50,342 nucleotides of DNA, taken from the NCBI RefSeq assembly GCF_030454045.1, contig NZ_JAKDJE010000015.1:1-50342 (forward strand), given 5' to 3'. Shown here piece by piece: positions 1 to 8,384 of this stretch. The translations under genes were made by a program, and so were the position numbers. Every line of letters starts with the position of its first letter. The stretch's first letter is position 1. The notes beneath the pieces were generated by a model. The model searched no databases and was not told the origin of the DNA. It saw only the letters and a list, made by a program, of their open reading frames with translations. The stretch is from Psychrobacter sp. GTDB lineage: Bacteria > Pseudomonadota > Gammaproteobacteria > Pseudomonadales > Moraxellaceae.

Positions 1-54
1 TAACAATTGAATTTGTTAATTATTTTATAACATTTTTAAGTAGGATTGACTATA
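1..54 (-). mobile_element. IS630-like insertion sequence, terminal part (left copy)
   Basis: These 54 bases are the reverse complement of 50256-50309 with one mismatch. The element runs off the window to the left. The inner boundary is at TATA (51-54), consistent with insertion at a TA dinucleotide, as IS630/Tc1-mariner elements do. The transposase start seen in the right copy would lie just outside this window. Naming the family rests on the few transposase codons at the other end, so it is tentative; the inverted repeat itself is directly visible. Confidence 0.6.
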
Positions 55-156
55 TGTGATTGCGTGACAAAGCATGTAGAATTCTAGTAGCTGGTAAATT
101 TATCAGGGACGTATAACTTTAATTTAATATTATTTTGACATGTAGGAAAGCTGTAA

Positions 157-1629
157 TTAGTTTGATTTAATTTGTTTAACGATCTGTATTAATAGATCAG
201 GCGACACACCTTGTGCTTGTAAGCTTTTTATTAAAACATCTTTATCATGCAAAGCTATATCGACCGCTTGCTCATCACGACTACGCATTTTTTTAGTAAT
301 TTCATCTGGCGTCATTAAGTCAAAATTAACAGCCTTGCCAGCTCGAAGGTCATCTAAATGATTTGCCCACTGGTTCATCATCATTTGCCGTTCTGCTAGA
401 TGGGCTGACAAGTCATAACGTTTTTTTACACTGGACTGCTCAAGGTGGGCTAGCTGTATTTCTATAAGGTTTTGACTAAACTGCAACTCGTATAGTCCTG
501 TGCTGGCAAGCTGCCTAAAGCCATGGCCTGTCATTTTAGGGTAAGGGTCGCCCGTGTAGCCCATACGTTTTAATGCCTGATTGAACCATACATCGCTGTA
601 CGGTTTGCTACGCTCAAAGTTATAAAATACGTAACCAGTCTTTTCTGTCAAAGGTCGCATACGCTCGATAATGGCCATTGCCTGTGGTGACAAGGGGATA
701 ATGTGATCTTGCCGCATTTTCATTTTATGTGCTGGGATACGCCAAACATTTTTATGATAATCAATCTCTGACCACTCAAAAAACCTTAGCTCTTTCGTTC
801 TGACAAAACACAATGTCATCAGTTGCATGCCAGCGATAGTCTGTTGATGCGCATTTGGATTGTCTGCACCGTATTGATCAATATTGCGTAGTAGCTCAGG
901 GAATTGGTGCTGCTCAATCGCTTTCATACGCTCAGCTTTATGAGGTCTTAATGCTTTATTACGACCATAAGCGATATTAATGATGTCGTAGCCCAAAGTA
1001 TTAATAGCATATTCAAAAACAGAGCTAATCAGAGCAATGCACTTGTGTGACGTATCGGTCGTCCACTTGCCTCGTTCTTCAAAGTAAGTTTGGATGGCTA
1101 GTCCAGTTTTGATGACGTCTTGAGCCGTGATAGAGGCAATGGGGTAGTCACCAATATGCGGTGCGATATGTTTATCTAGATAGTTATGAAGCTTTTGAAT
1201 ATTCTTAGGCGTCGTGCTGGATTTCTCATTAATATAACTTTTGGCAATGACTCTAAATAGATCTTTTTGCTCAAAGTCATTTTTCTCATGGTTCTTATGT
1301 GCAGTTGGGTCAACGCCATCACTGAGCAGTGCCTGAGCTTTATCACGTGCTAGCCTTGCTTCTTTTAGTGACACTTCTGGTTTAAATGTAGAATCAATGG
1401 CTTGTTTAGCTGGCTTGTAGATTCCTATTTGATAGGTTTTTTGCTTTGGCTTAAGGTCTTTGTCAGATTGATAGCGATAAGTCATCTGCCAAAATAACGA
1501 GCCATTTGGATGTTGTATCAGATATAAATTGTTGCCATCACCATGGCGTGTAACTTTGGTAGGTGTGGACTGTTTAGCAATTGCTTTCGCGCCAGCGTCA
1601 GTTAACCGGTAGTTTTGTTTTCTCGTCAT
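157..1629 (-). CDS. Tyrosine-type site-specific integrase (tRNA-linked)
   Basis: This 490-residue protein is a phage/island-type tyrosine recombinase that would cut and rejoin attachment sites. The N-terminus (about residues 8-100) resembles the arm-binding domain of P4-like integrases. The catalytic residues are visible: Arg277 in FVRTKELR, His369-Gly-Phe-Arg372, His395 in LAHLEQ and the nucleophile Tyr405 in KKRYDLS, so the enzyme looks intact. The C-terminal tail after residue 420 is longer than usual. The gene starts 212 bases downstream of the 3' end of tRNA-Arg(CCT) on the same strand, the classic position for an integrase whose element uses the tRNA 3' end as attB. Four TTAACAAC copies precede the start codon. 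The rest of the element would lie to the left of the window, and an IS end sits about 100 bases after the stop codon. Confidence 0.9.
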   Translation of the reverse strand: MTRKQNYRLTDAGAKAIAKQSTPTKVTRHGDGNNLYLIQHPNGSLFWQMTYRYQSDKDLKPKQKTYQIGIYKPAKQAIDSTFKPEVSLKEARLARDKAQALLSDGVDPTAHKNHEKNDFEQKDLFRVIAKSYINEKSSTTPKNIQKLHNYLDKHIAPHIGDYPIASITAQDVIKTGLAIQTYFEERGKWTTDTSHKCIALISSVFEYAINTLGYDIINIAYGRNKALRPHKAERMKAIEQHQFPELLRNIDQYGADNPNAHQQTIAGMQLMTLCFVRTKELRFFEWSEIDYHKNVWRIPAHKMKMRQDHIIPLSPQAMAIIERMRPLTEKTGYVFYNFERSKPYSDVWFNQALKRMGYTGDPYPKMTGHGFRQLASTGLYELQFSQNLIEIQLAHLEQSSVKKRYDLSAHLAERQMMMNQWANHLDDLRAGKAVNFDLMTPDEITKKMRSRDEQAVDIALHDKDVLIKSLQAQGVSPDLLIQIVKQIKSN

Positions 1630-1656
1630 GGCTTATACCTCAAGGTGTTGGGAGGT

Positions 1657-1729
1657 TTAACAACAACCTCACTGCATAATTAACAACAAAAAATGACGTT
1701 GCATATTATTTAACAACTCATTTAACAAC
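1657..1729. repeat. Four direct copies of TTAACAAC upstream of the integrase
   Basis: TTAACAAC occurs at 1657-1664, 1680-1687, 1710-1717 and 1722-1729, all in the same orientation. They lie between the integrase start and the tRNA. Clustered short direct repeats in this position are typical of arm-type integrase binding sites or of autoregulatory operators. The repeats are seen directly; the role is inferred. Confidence 0.6.
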
Positions 1730-1841
1730 ATTGTAGAGGTGCTAGTAGGTAATGACAAGTGTTTAATAAAGACTGATAACTAGGTATAATAGGAGTTTAA
1801 AAGGATTGAGGTAATGCGAGGTTACGTATAAATACAATGGT

Positions 1842-1917
1842 TGGTGCGCCCACAGGGACTCGAACCCCGATCGATCGCTTAGGAGGCAACTGCTCTATCC
1901 TGTTGAGCTATAGGCGC
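1842..1917 (-). tRNA. tRNA-Arg (anticodon CCT)
   Basis: Read on the minus strand, this 76-nt sequence folds as a full cloverleaf. The acceptor GCGCCTA pairs with TGGGCGC, the D arm is GCTC/GAGC, and the anticodon arm has loop CTCCTAA with anticodon CCT (reads AGG). The T arm is CGGGG-TTCGAGT-CCCTG. The 3' CCA is encoded. A reasonable promoter lies upstream (see 1931-1959). The gene is intact even though an integrase gene lies immediately 3' of it, as expected when an integrating element restores the tRNA end. Confidence 0.97.
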
Positions 1918-1930
1918 ATTATGGGGTGAC

Positions 1931-1959
1931 ATTGTAGGAAAAAGCAGTCATAAAAGCAA
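1931..1959 (-). promoter_or_regulatory. Candidate promoter for tRNA-Arg
   Basis: On the minus strand, TTGCTT (1959-1954) and TACAAT (1936-1931) are separated by 17 bases. The -10 box ends 13 bases before the mature tRNA. The -35 box is a weak match to consensus and the -10 box a good one. Confidence 0.45.
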
Positions 1960-1987
1960 TCAACAAAAGACAAATAGAGGCAATTTG

Positions 1988-2821
1988 TCATTTATCTCCA
2001 TTGCTAAGAGCATCAGCGACATCTACTGGATTATCGCCTGATGCCTTTTTTGCCCGTGATGTTGGTTGAAACAAGTCGTTTACGCTATTCTCATAACCAT
2101 TAATATTATAATAATCGTATTTCTCTAAAATACCTTGGCCCGTACTTGAGAGTAAGAAGTTGCGAAAACTAACGGCAACCGTACGGTCTGTCAAAATAAC
2201 GCCTTCGAGTTCTTGCTTATCTTTCAAGGCATAATTGAAGGAGGTTAGTGTACGTGCCTCTTTATTATCGTTCTCGGCAGTTGCCTGTTCACTATTAGCA
2301 TTTTCACTATCAGTATTTTCGCTATCGGTTTCATCCTCTGTAATAACTGTATTGGCGTTTACCTTACTCTGGTTATCTTGGTGTTGAGACGCTGTCAGCT
2401 TTGCTTGTAGTGGCGCGAGACGTTCTGTTGATAGCCTATCATTTGCGATAATGATGTCTGTATTAAAAGCGGCGTCGCTGTCGTTGTTCACAGCAATATC
2501 TTTATTTGATAAGGTTAAAAGTGTGTTTGGCGGCACATAGCTTGCTAACACTTGAATATGAGGATAACGAGATTCAAAACTGACAATGATATCGTCTAAT
2601 GGCACTTGCAGGCTTTTTGCTGCACGGACATACAGGATGCTATCAGGCACAGTTTTGGCAGTCTTATCGCCTTTGGCAGCGGCAGATTCATTCTCACTTG
2701 CCATGATAGGTAGCGGATCTATACTTTTACGATTGTGGGTCCACAACCATGCAATCAGAGCGATAAAAATTGCTAGCAGCAATAAAATTAGCCCAGCCAG
2801 TAGCAGCTTGTAGTCTTTCAT
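1988..2821 (-). CDS. Membrane-anchored, degenerate ModA-like periplasmic protein
   Basis: This 277-residue protein has one N-terminal membrane segment (about residues 6-28) and no obvious signal-peptidase site, so it is probably anchored with the rest in the periplasm. Two stretches resemble molybdate-binding protein ModA. Near the start is ILYVRAAKSLQVPLDDIIVSF followed by YPHIQVLASY. Near the end is VAVSFRNFLLSSTGQGILEKY, which recalls the FLLS..Q.IL.KYGF ending of ModA. The middle is an acidic, Asn/Ser-rich linker containing the tandem repeat TDSENTDSENANSE, replacing about half of the usual binding lobe. Ligand binding is therefore doubtful. No ModB or ModC transporter genes are nearby. 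The similarity is weak and read by eye. Confidence 0.55.
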   Translation of the reverse strand: MKDYKLLLAGLILLLLAIFIALIAWLWTHNRKSIDPLPIMASENESAAAKGDKTAKTVPDSILYVRAAKSLQVPLDDIIVSFESRYPHIQVLASYVPPNTLLTLSNKDIAVNNDSDAAFNTDIIIANDRLSTERLAPLQAKLTASQHQDNQSKVNANTVITEDETDSENTDSENANSEQATAENDNKEARTLTSFNYALKDKQELEGVILTDRTVAVSFRNFLLSSTGQGILEKYDYYNINGYENSVNDLFQPTSRAKKASGDNPVDVADALSNGDK

Positions 2822-2894
2822 GTATTACCGCTCTTTTATTAATGGATTCAGTTCAAAATTTACATAAGACACTATAGGTGATATATGGCTTGCG

Positions 2895-3395
2895 TCAAAG
2901 CTTTTGATCGAGTACTTCATTGGTTAACTCTGTCAGCATCTCTGCAAACACATCTGTATTCACAAAAGAAGGCATAGACGCTGGGGTTTTATTCTCAGTA
3001 CGGTTATTACCGGGCGATGCAGGCTGGCTATCAATCGCTTTTGTATAAGCTGTCGCTTGATGTGCAGCCAAAGGCGACTGACCGATCATAAGCTTGTCTT
3101 TTAGCCATTTAAACCCATGCGCCTCCCACCACGCTTCAAAACGCGATAAGGTGCTACCACGCACTGCAATAGGCAAATCTAATGTACGTAATTTTTGTGC
3201 CAACACAGGATCGCTAATGGCTTGGTGAATGCTGAGATAAAGCGAACCACTGTCGTCAGTATAAGGACGTCTGTTTTGCCATGATTTATCATCGATTTTC
3301 ATACGCGGTAATTGCCATAGCTCACCACGATAGTAAACAACGTATAAACGTTGTTTCGGATGAACAAAGATGGCATCAATAGGACGCAAAGGCAT
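2895..3395 (-). CDS. Conserved hypothetical protein
   Basis: I do not recognise this 166-residue protein. It has no signal peptide or membrane segment and is probably cytoplasmic. The first two thirds look folded, with several aromatic/basic blocks such as VVYYRGELWQLPRM and FEAWWEAHGFKWLKDKL. Residues about 125-145 are Ser/Pro/Asn-rich and probably a linker before a short C-terminal helix. It precedes the ModA-like gene on the same strand with a gap of about 70 bases, so the two may be co-transcribed. The start is the first ATG; no strong ribosome binding site is visible. Confidence 0.6.
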   Translation of the reverse strand: MPLRPIDAIFVHPKQRLYVVYYRGELWQLPRMKIDDKSWQNRRPYTDDSGSLYLSIHQAISDPVLAQKLRTLDLPIAVRGSTLSRFEAWWEAHGFKWLKDKLMIGQSPLAAHQATAYTKAIDSQPASPGNNRTENKTPASMPSFVNTDVFAEMLTELTNEVLDQKL

Positions 3396-3800
3396 AATGT
3401 TAAATCATCTCGTGATAATGGATATTAGGTCTAGATAAGGTATAGAAAATAACTTAAAAGAGCGGCAATGTATATTTTATTATCATAATTATGAGCAGTG
3501 CTACAAAACGACATTAGATGTCGCAAGATAGTATAATACTGATATCTATACTGGTAAACATCGAACATCAGTGGCACACTGACAGAGCATATACGTGGCT
3601 TATGAAAGCGTATTGTACATCATATAATGCTAGCAGAAATGTATTACAGTGACGACTGCCAAAGATGTATTGATGAGTATCAATTCGGGCTTCATTGCTA
3701 CTTTCTGTGACACTTTTATTACAAGCGTAGTGATTGACAGGTTAGCTGTAACCAACAGTAGCCCTCAGCGCTTACGCTTATTCTAATCAGATTATTGTCT
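3396..3800. other. Intergenic region between divergent genes
   Basis: This 405-base stretch between the divergent unknown gene and recC should hold both promoters. A short perfect palindrome, CGACAT-TAG-ATGTCG, lies at 3509-3523. I see no convincing small gene, RNA gene or repeat here. Confidence 0.4.
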
Positions 3801-6800
3801 ATGTTTACTATCATTCAGTCACATCGTACCGAAAATCTCGTTGACCAGCTACTGGTGCAATATCAGTCAAAGAGTCAGAACATTTTTGAACCTTTTATTG
3901 TTATTGTACCGTCAATGGTATTGGGCGATTGGTTGGATAAAACCATTGCTAGCCGTGCTGGCATCAGTACATTGGTACGTACCAAATTTTGGGGTCAGTA
4001 TCAGTGGACACTCATGCAGGATGTGCTAACTCGCCATAATGCCTATTTGTTAGAGGTTAATCCTGAAGCAGCAACCTTGAATGTACCTGAAGTTGCCGTG
4101 CTATCGCCAACGGTGATGCAGTGGCGACTGTTCGGCTACCTAACTTACTATCAAGCATTGATTGTCAATGATGACACGCATCCTGTGAACCCATTGTTGG
4201 CATCTTTGATTGACGAGCCGCAAGAAGGGGTCAAGCAAGATAAGGCGCAACAAGACGCGCGCATTTGGCAGCTGGCAAGTGATTTGGCAAGGGTGTTTAA
4301 CCGTTACTTGACTCATCGTGAGGATTGGCTGGCGCTATGGTCGGATAACAAGCCACTTGATGTAGACAAGCTAATCGCAGATAAAGATGCGTTGTCCCTA
4401 CGTTTTGATCAGTATGCACGCGGTACGCCTGAGTGGCTAGTGGCGCACTATGTAGAGCTTGAGATTGCGCAGCGCTTTTTGTGGTCGCATTTATTTGCGG
4501 ATGTACATCAGCACCGTGTGGCCATTGAGGATACCTTTTGGTCAGCCTTAGAAGATGATAAAGCAAATGAACGTGAGCAGTTGCCGACAGTGCTGCGTAT
4601 TTTTACTATTCAGCAATTGCCACAGACTGAGCTTGATTTTTTGCAGCGCTTGTCAAAATATATGGACATCACGTTACTACACTACAATCCCTCAAAGTTA
4701 TTTTGGGCAGATATTGTTGATAAAGCGTGGCTACAGCGTCAGCAGATTATTAATCCCCAAAGCGTGTTTTTACGTGATTACGGGCACAGTTTACTGTCGC
4801 GTTTAGGCAAACAGTCTCGTGATACTTTTGCTATGTTGGCCAATTTGTCAGGTAATGAGCAATACCAAGAGGCGCTGGTGGAGTGGCAAGATAACTTTAG
4901 TGATAGGTTTGATGATGAAACTGGTAGCGTCATCGATGGCAGTGCCAGTAACAGTGATGACGATGATAGGTTGCAAGCAGCAGAAAACGGCCCAAGTTTA
5001 TTGCGCCGTTTGCAAAACGATGTGTTGATGCTTGACGAGCAATCAACCCAACAAGCGACAGCCGCAAAAGTCTCAGAGGCCGTCAGCAACCAAATAGCAT
5101 TGGATTTTGAGCAAGAAACGTCATGGTACGACGATGATGTGCTAGAGAATAAGCACTTTGAAAAAGACCGTTTTTGGGCTATCTCTTCTCAAGATAATAG
5201 CCTAAGCATTCATTCTTGTCATAATTTACAGCGCCAACTTGAAGTACTGCGCATTATGATTGGACGCTGGCTCAATGAGCCCATCAAATCTGGTGAAAAA
5301 AAACGCCATATATCAGACATTGTGGTGTTGCTACCTGATGTTGAGCGTCATCATGCGCTAATTAGCTCTATTTTCGTCAATGGTAGGGGACAAGATGGCC
5401 TGACCTTGCCTGCGAAGGTGACTGGTGTTGTCGATGCCGATATTCGCCAGTTATGGGAAGCGATTATTGGGTTTTATAAGCTGCTTGGCAGTCATAGCGC
5501 TCGTTTTGAAGCGGCTGAGGTTTTAGATTGGCTGATGCTGCCACCCTTATTTGAGAGTTTTGGGTTGACCCATGAGCAAATGAGCCGTGGTTGTGATTTG
5601 TTGGTGGAAGCTGGATTTATCCGCGGGTTTGACGAGCTGCATCTAAAGCAGACCCTAGACGTCAATGACTATGATTATCGCTTTAGCTTCGCACAAGCGT
5701 TAGACAGACTGACTTTGGGTTTAATTATGCCAGAGGCGGGTCTGAGTGATTGTTTATACCCTTTGCATGAAGATGAATGGCCAAGTACAGCTGTACCTGA
5801 GATGAGCTTACCACTCGCGCAAGTGAGTCTAAATGATGCCATGATTGTAGAAGCGCTTTGTCGTATCTATGCTGGTTTGGTGGCAAGGCGTGATGACCAT
5901 ACACAAAAAATGAAGGCGGAAGATTGGCTAGATCAGATTGAGACCCAAGTTATCCATCGATACTTTGGCGATGTCGATCAAACGCGTACGATGCGCGCTA
6001 TCTATAATGCGATGAATGGCTTTAAATCGAGCTTACGTGCCAATCGTCATTATAGACAATACTCTAGTGGTGATAGCAGTAGGGTAGAGGTGGAGCAAAG
6101 GCTGGCAGGGGTCGAGCAATTACCGCTAAAGCTGAGCTTTATGCTAGACAGTATCGAAGCTGAGCTTGAAAGCCAGCAAGTCAGTGCTGAGCCGACTGGT
6201 GTGATTACTTTTGGTCGATTTGGTGCACTACGGAACGTCCCTTTTGAGCTGGTGGTCATGCTCAATATGGATCTCTCTGAGTTTCCTGGACGCGACCGAG
6301 ACAACCGATATGATTTGATGAAAGCGACCAATTCACGGCGCGGTGATAGAGTCAGCGAGGACGATGATAATGGGGCATTTTTGGATGCGCTACTATGTGC
6401 GCGTAGTGCATGCTGGATATTCTACAATGGTCAAAGCTTGACTGACACTCACGAGCATCTACCAGCGAATCCTGTGAGTGAACTATTACAGTTCTTACAA
6501 GGTGAGGTGCAGTGGCAGGTCAACTCGCTTGATACTTTGCCTGAAAGTATTGATTCAACGGCAGAAAGCTTTAAGCGTTATTTACCAAAGCTCATAAAGC
6601 AATGGCTGGTCACTGAGCATCCAGCACTACCTTTTCACAAGAGCTTGTTTGAAGCAGATATTGAAGGAGCTTCTGAGCAAAAGGCTGATACGTCCAATAT
6701 CAATGTTGATCCAAGCAATACGTCTGATGATGTTAGCGATAGTAACCTTGATACTGCTGTAGCCGATGAGCTAGATAGGTTGCTAAATAAAGCCATGCGC

Positions 6801-8312
6801 AAAACCAAGCTGGCTCAGAAAAAACAATTTCCTCCAGCGCCGCTATGGCAGGCTGTGTTTGAGACACTACAGAAAAGAAGATCTAGCGAGCATCCACAAC
6901 TGATTGGCTTACCCACAAAAACACAGTACGAAGCCATTGCTCAAATGCTGGGTCATCGCTTGGGTGAAATGGGGAACGTAAATCATCAAATCGTGTCTAC
7001 ATTAGCCAATATGCTGGGACTCGATACTTCTACTGCTGCTAATGATATGAGCGATAGGACTCAGGCGCTCACCCGAATGATGCGTGATACCGTATTTAAT
7101 ATTGGCGAGATAGATATTGAGGGTATGCTGGTGTATCAAGTGCGCCATCCTGCCAAAGCGTTTTTACGGTCTCAAAAAGTGCATGTGGTACAAGGTGAGG
7201 AAGCGATGGCGCATCAAGAGCCATTGTTTTTGGATCACCTGACAACTTATCAGATTAAAGATCATTTGATTAAAGAGCTGGCCGCCAATAAGCGTACTGA
7301 CAATACGGTCCAGCAAGATAGCTCAACGTTGATGTATCAAAAAATTATACCAGCAGGGGTGGCGCGCCAAACCACGTTGCCCAATCAACAACAACAATTA
7401 CAGCAGCAGTGCCTAGAGTTTGAAGAGCAGTTGATTACTAATGGTTTTGGTGAATGTGTCGTACCTAATATAAGTAGAACAGAGGATATGACAGCTTTGC
7501 ATTTACTGACACCCACCGCAGAGCACCCCATTCAGATAGAGCTGGCAGCTATACTTAATCGTGTAAATAACGACGCAAACAGTCAAATAGACACAGACGC
7601 ATGGCTTACATTACTGCCAAAATCTATCAAAATAAAAGGCCTAGTGCCGCTTTTGACGCCAAGGCTATCACCAATATCAGTATCATCAGATAACAATGAT
7701 AAAAACGCTCATATTCAGGCAGGCATGACCTATGCCGAGCAATCACCTAAGCAGTGGTTAAATATACTGCCCAATTCTGCCAGTCCAAAACATCTCCTTA
7801 AGTTTTGGTTGTCCCATCTATACTGGCAAATAGCCAGATGCACCACGGCTGAGCAAGTGGCAGCAAATGATGGCATGAGTATTTGGCGCTTTAATAAATC
7901 CAGCTCAAAAGTAGATGCCTACAAAAATTTCATCGCATTTAAGCTAAGCCCAATCGTCTATGAGGATGCATTGATAGAACTAGTAAAGTGGGCGATTTTT
8001 GGCAATCTATCGGGTCAAACCCCCATCACATTACTGCCTGAGTATGCGCTCAATTATCTGGCTAAGTGCTCAAAATCGCAAGCAGATGATAATGAAAATA
8101 GCAATTATTGGCCAAAACGAGCAGACTTCTCAGATTGGCTAAGACCTAATTATAACTCAGACACGGTATACGATACTTGCTCGCAGCATGCCATTTGGCA
8201 ATATGTACTGCGTGATCAAGATGCCTTTAGAGCCTTATCAGCAGCGTTGACCACCTTGGCGCAACCACTGTATAGGCCGATGTTTACCGCATTAGATGGG
8301 TTAGACAATTAG
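3801..8312 (+). CDS. recC: Exodeoxyribonuclease V subunit gamma RecC
   Basis: RecC is the Chi-recognising, helicase-like subunit of the RecBCD nuclease/helicase, which processes double-strand breaks for RecA recombination and degrades foreign DNA. The 1503-residue product opens with the family signature FTIIQSHRTENLVDQLL. The middle contains SRVEVEQRLAGVEQLPLKL, and GVITFGRFGALRNVPFELVV followed by LNMDLSEFPGRD is the characteristic conserved core. The protein is about a third longer than E. coli RecC (about 1120), with acidic, Asp/Ser-rich inserts (near residues 375-395 and 955-985). I chose ATG 3801; a TTG two codons upstream is less likely. It is followed by recB after 72 bases and then recD, all on the same strand. 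Confidence 0.93.
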   Translation: MFTIIQSHRTENLVDQLLVQYQSKSQNIFEPFIVIVPSMVLGDWLDKTIASRAGISTLVRTKFWGQYQWTLMQDVLTRHNAYLLEVNPEAATLNVPEVAVLSPTVMQWRLFGYLTYYQALIVNDDTHPVNPLLASLIDEPQEGVKQDKAQQDARIWQLASDLARVFNRYLTHREDWLALWSDNKPLDVDKLIADKDALSLRFDQYARGTPEWLVAHYVELEIAQRFLWSHLFADVHQHRVAIEDTFWSALEDDKANEREQLPTVLRIFTIQQLPQTELDFLQRLSKYMDITLLHYNPSKLFWADIVDKAWLQRQQIINPQSVFLRDYGHSLLSRLGKQSRDTFAMLANLSGNEQYQEALVEWQDNFSDRFDDETGSVIDGSASNSDDDDRLQAAENGPSLLRRLQNDVLMLDEQSTQQATAAKVSEAVSNQIALDFEQETSWYDDDVLENKHFEKDRFWAISSQDNSLSIHSCHNLQRQLEVLRIMIGRWLNEPIKSGEKKRHISDIVVLLPDVERHHALISSIFVNGRGQDGLTLPAKVTGVVDADIRQLWEAIIGFYKLLGSHSARFEAAEVLDWLMLPPLFESFGLTHEQMSRGCDLLVEAGFIRGFDELHLKQTLDVNDYDYRFSFAQALDRLTLGLIMPEAGLSDCLYPLHEDEWPSTAVPEMSLPLAQVSLNDAMIVEALCRIYAGLVARRDDHTQKMKAEDWLDQIETQVIHRYFGDVDQTRTMRAIYNAMNGFKSSLRANRHYRQYSSGDSSRVEVEQRLAGVEQLPLKLSFMLDSIEAELESQQVSAEPTGVITFGRFGALRNVPFELVVMLNMDLSEFPGRDRDNRYDLMKATNSRRGDRVSEDDDNGAFLDALLCARSACWIFYNGQSLTDTHEHLPANPVSELLQFLQGEVQWQVNSLDTLPESIDSTAESFKRYLPKLIKQWLVTEHPALPFHKSLFEADIEGASEQKADTSNINVDPSNTSDDVSDSNLDTAVADELDRLLNKAMRKTKLAQKKQFPPAPLWQAVFETLQKRRSSEHPQLIGLPTKTQYEAIAQMLGHRLGEMGNVNHQIVSTLANMLGLDTSTAANDMSDRTQALTRMMRDTVFNIGEIDIEGMLVYQVRHPAKAFLRSQKVHVVQGEEAMAHQEPLFLDHLTTYQIKDHLIKELAANKRTDNTVQQDSSTLMYQKIIPAGVARQTTLPNQQQQLQQQCLEFEEQLITNGFGECVVPNISRTEDMTALHLLTPTAEHPIQIELAAILNRVNNDANSQIDTDAWLTLLPKSIKIKGLVPLLTPRLSPISVSSDNNDKNAHIQAGMTYAEQSPKQWLNILPNSASPKHLLKFWLSHLYWQIARCTTAEQVAANDGMSIWRFNKSSSKVDAYKNFIAFKLSPIVYEDALIELVKWAIFGNLSGQTPITLLPEYALNYLAKCSKSQADDNENSNYWPKRADFSDWLRPNYNSDTVYDTCSQHAIWQYVLRDQDAFRALSAALTTLAQPLYRPMFTALDGLDN

Positions 8313-8384
8313 CTATAGCAGTTGTTTTTAGTTTTCTTTTTATCCTCTAGATTTTATAGATAATAATTAAAAGTATGCGCTTAT

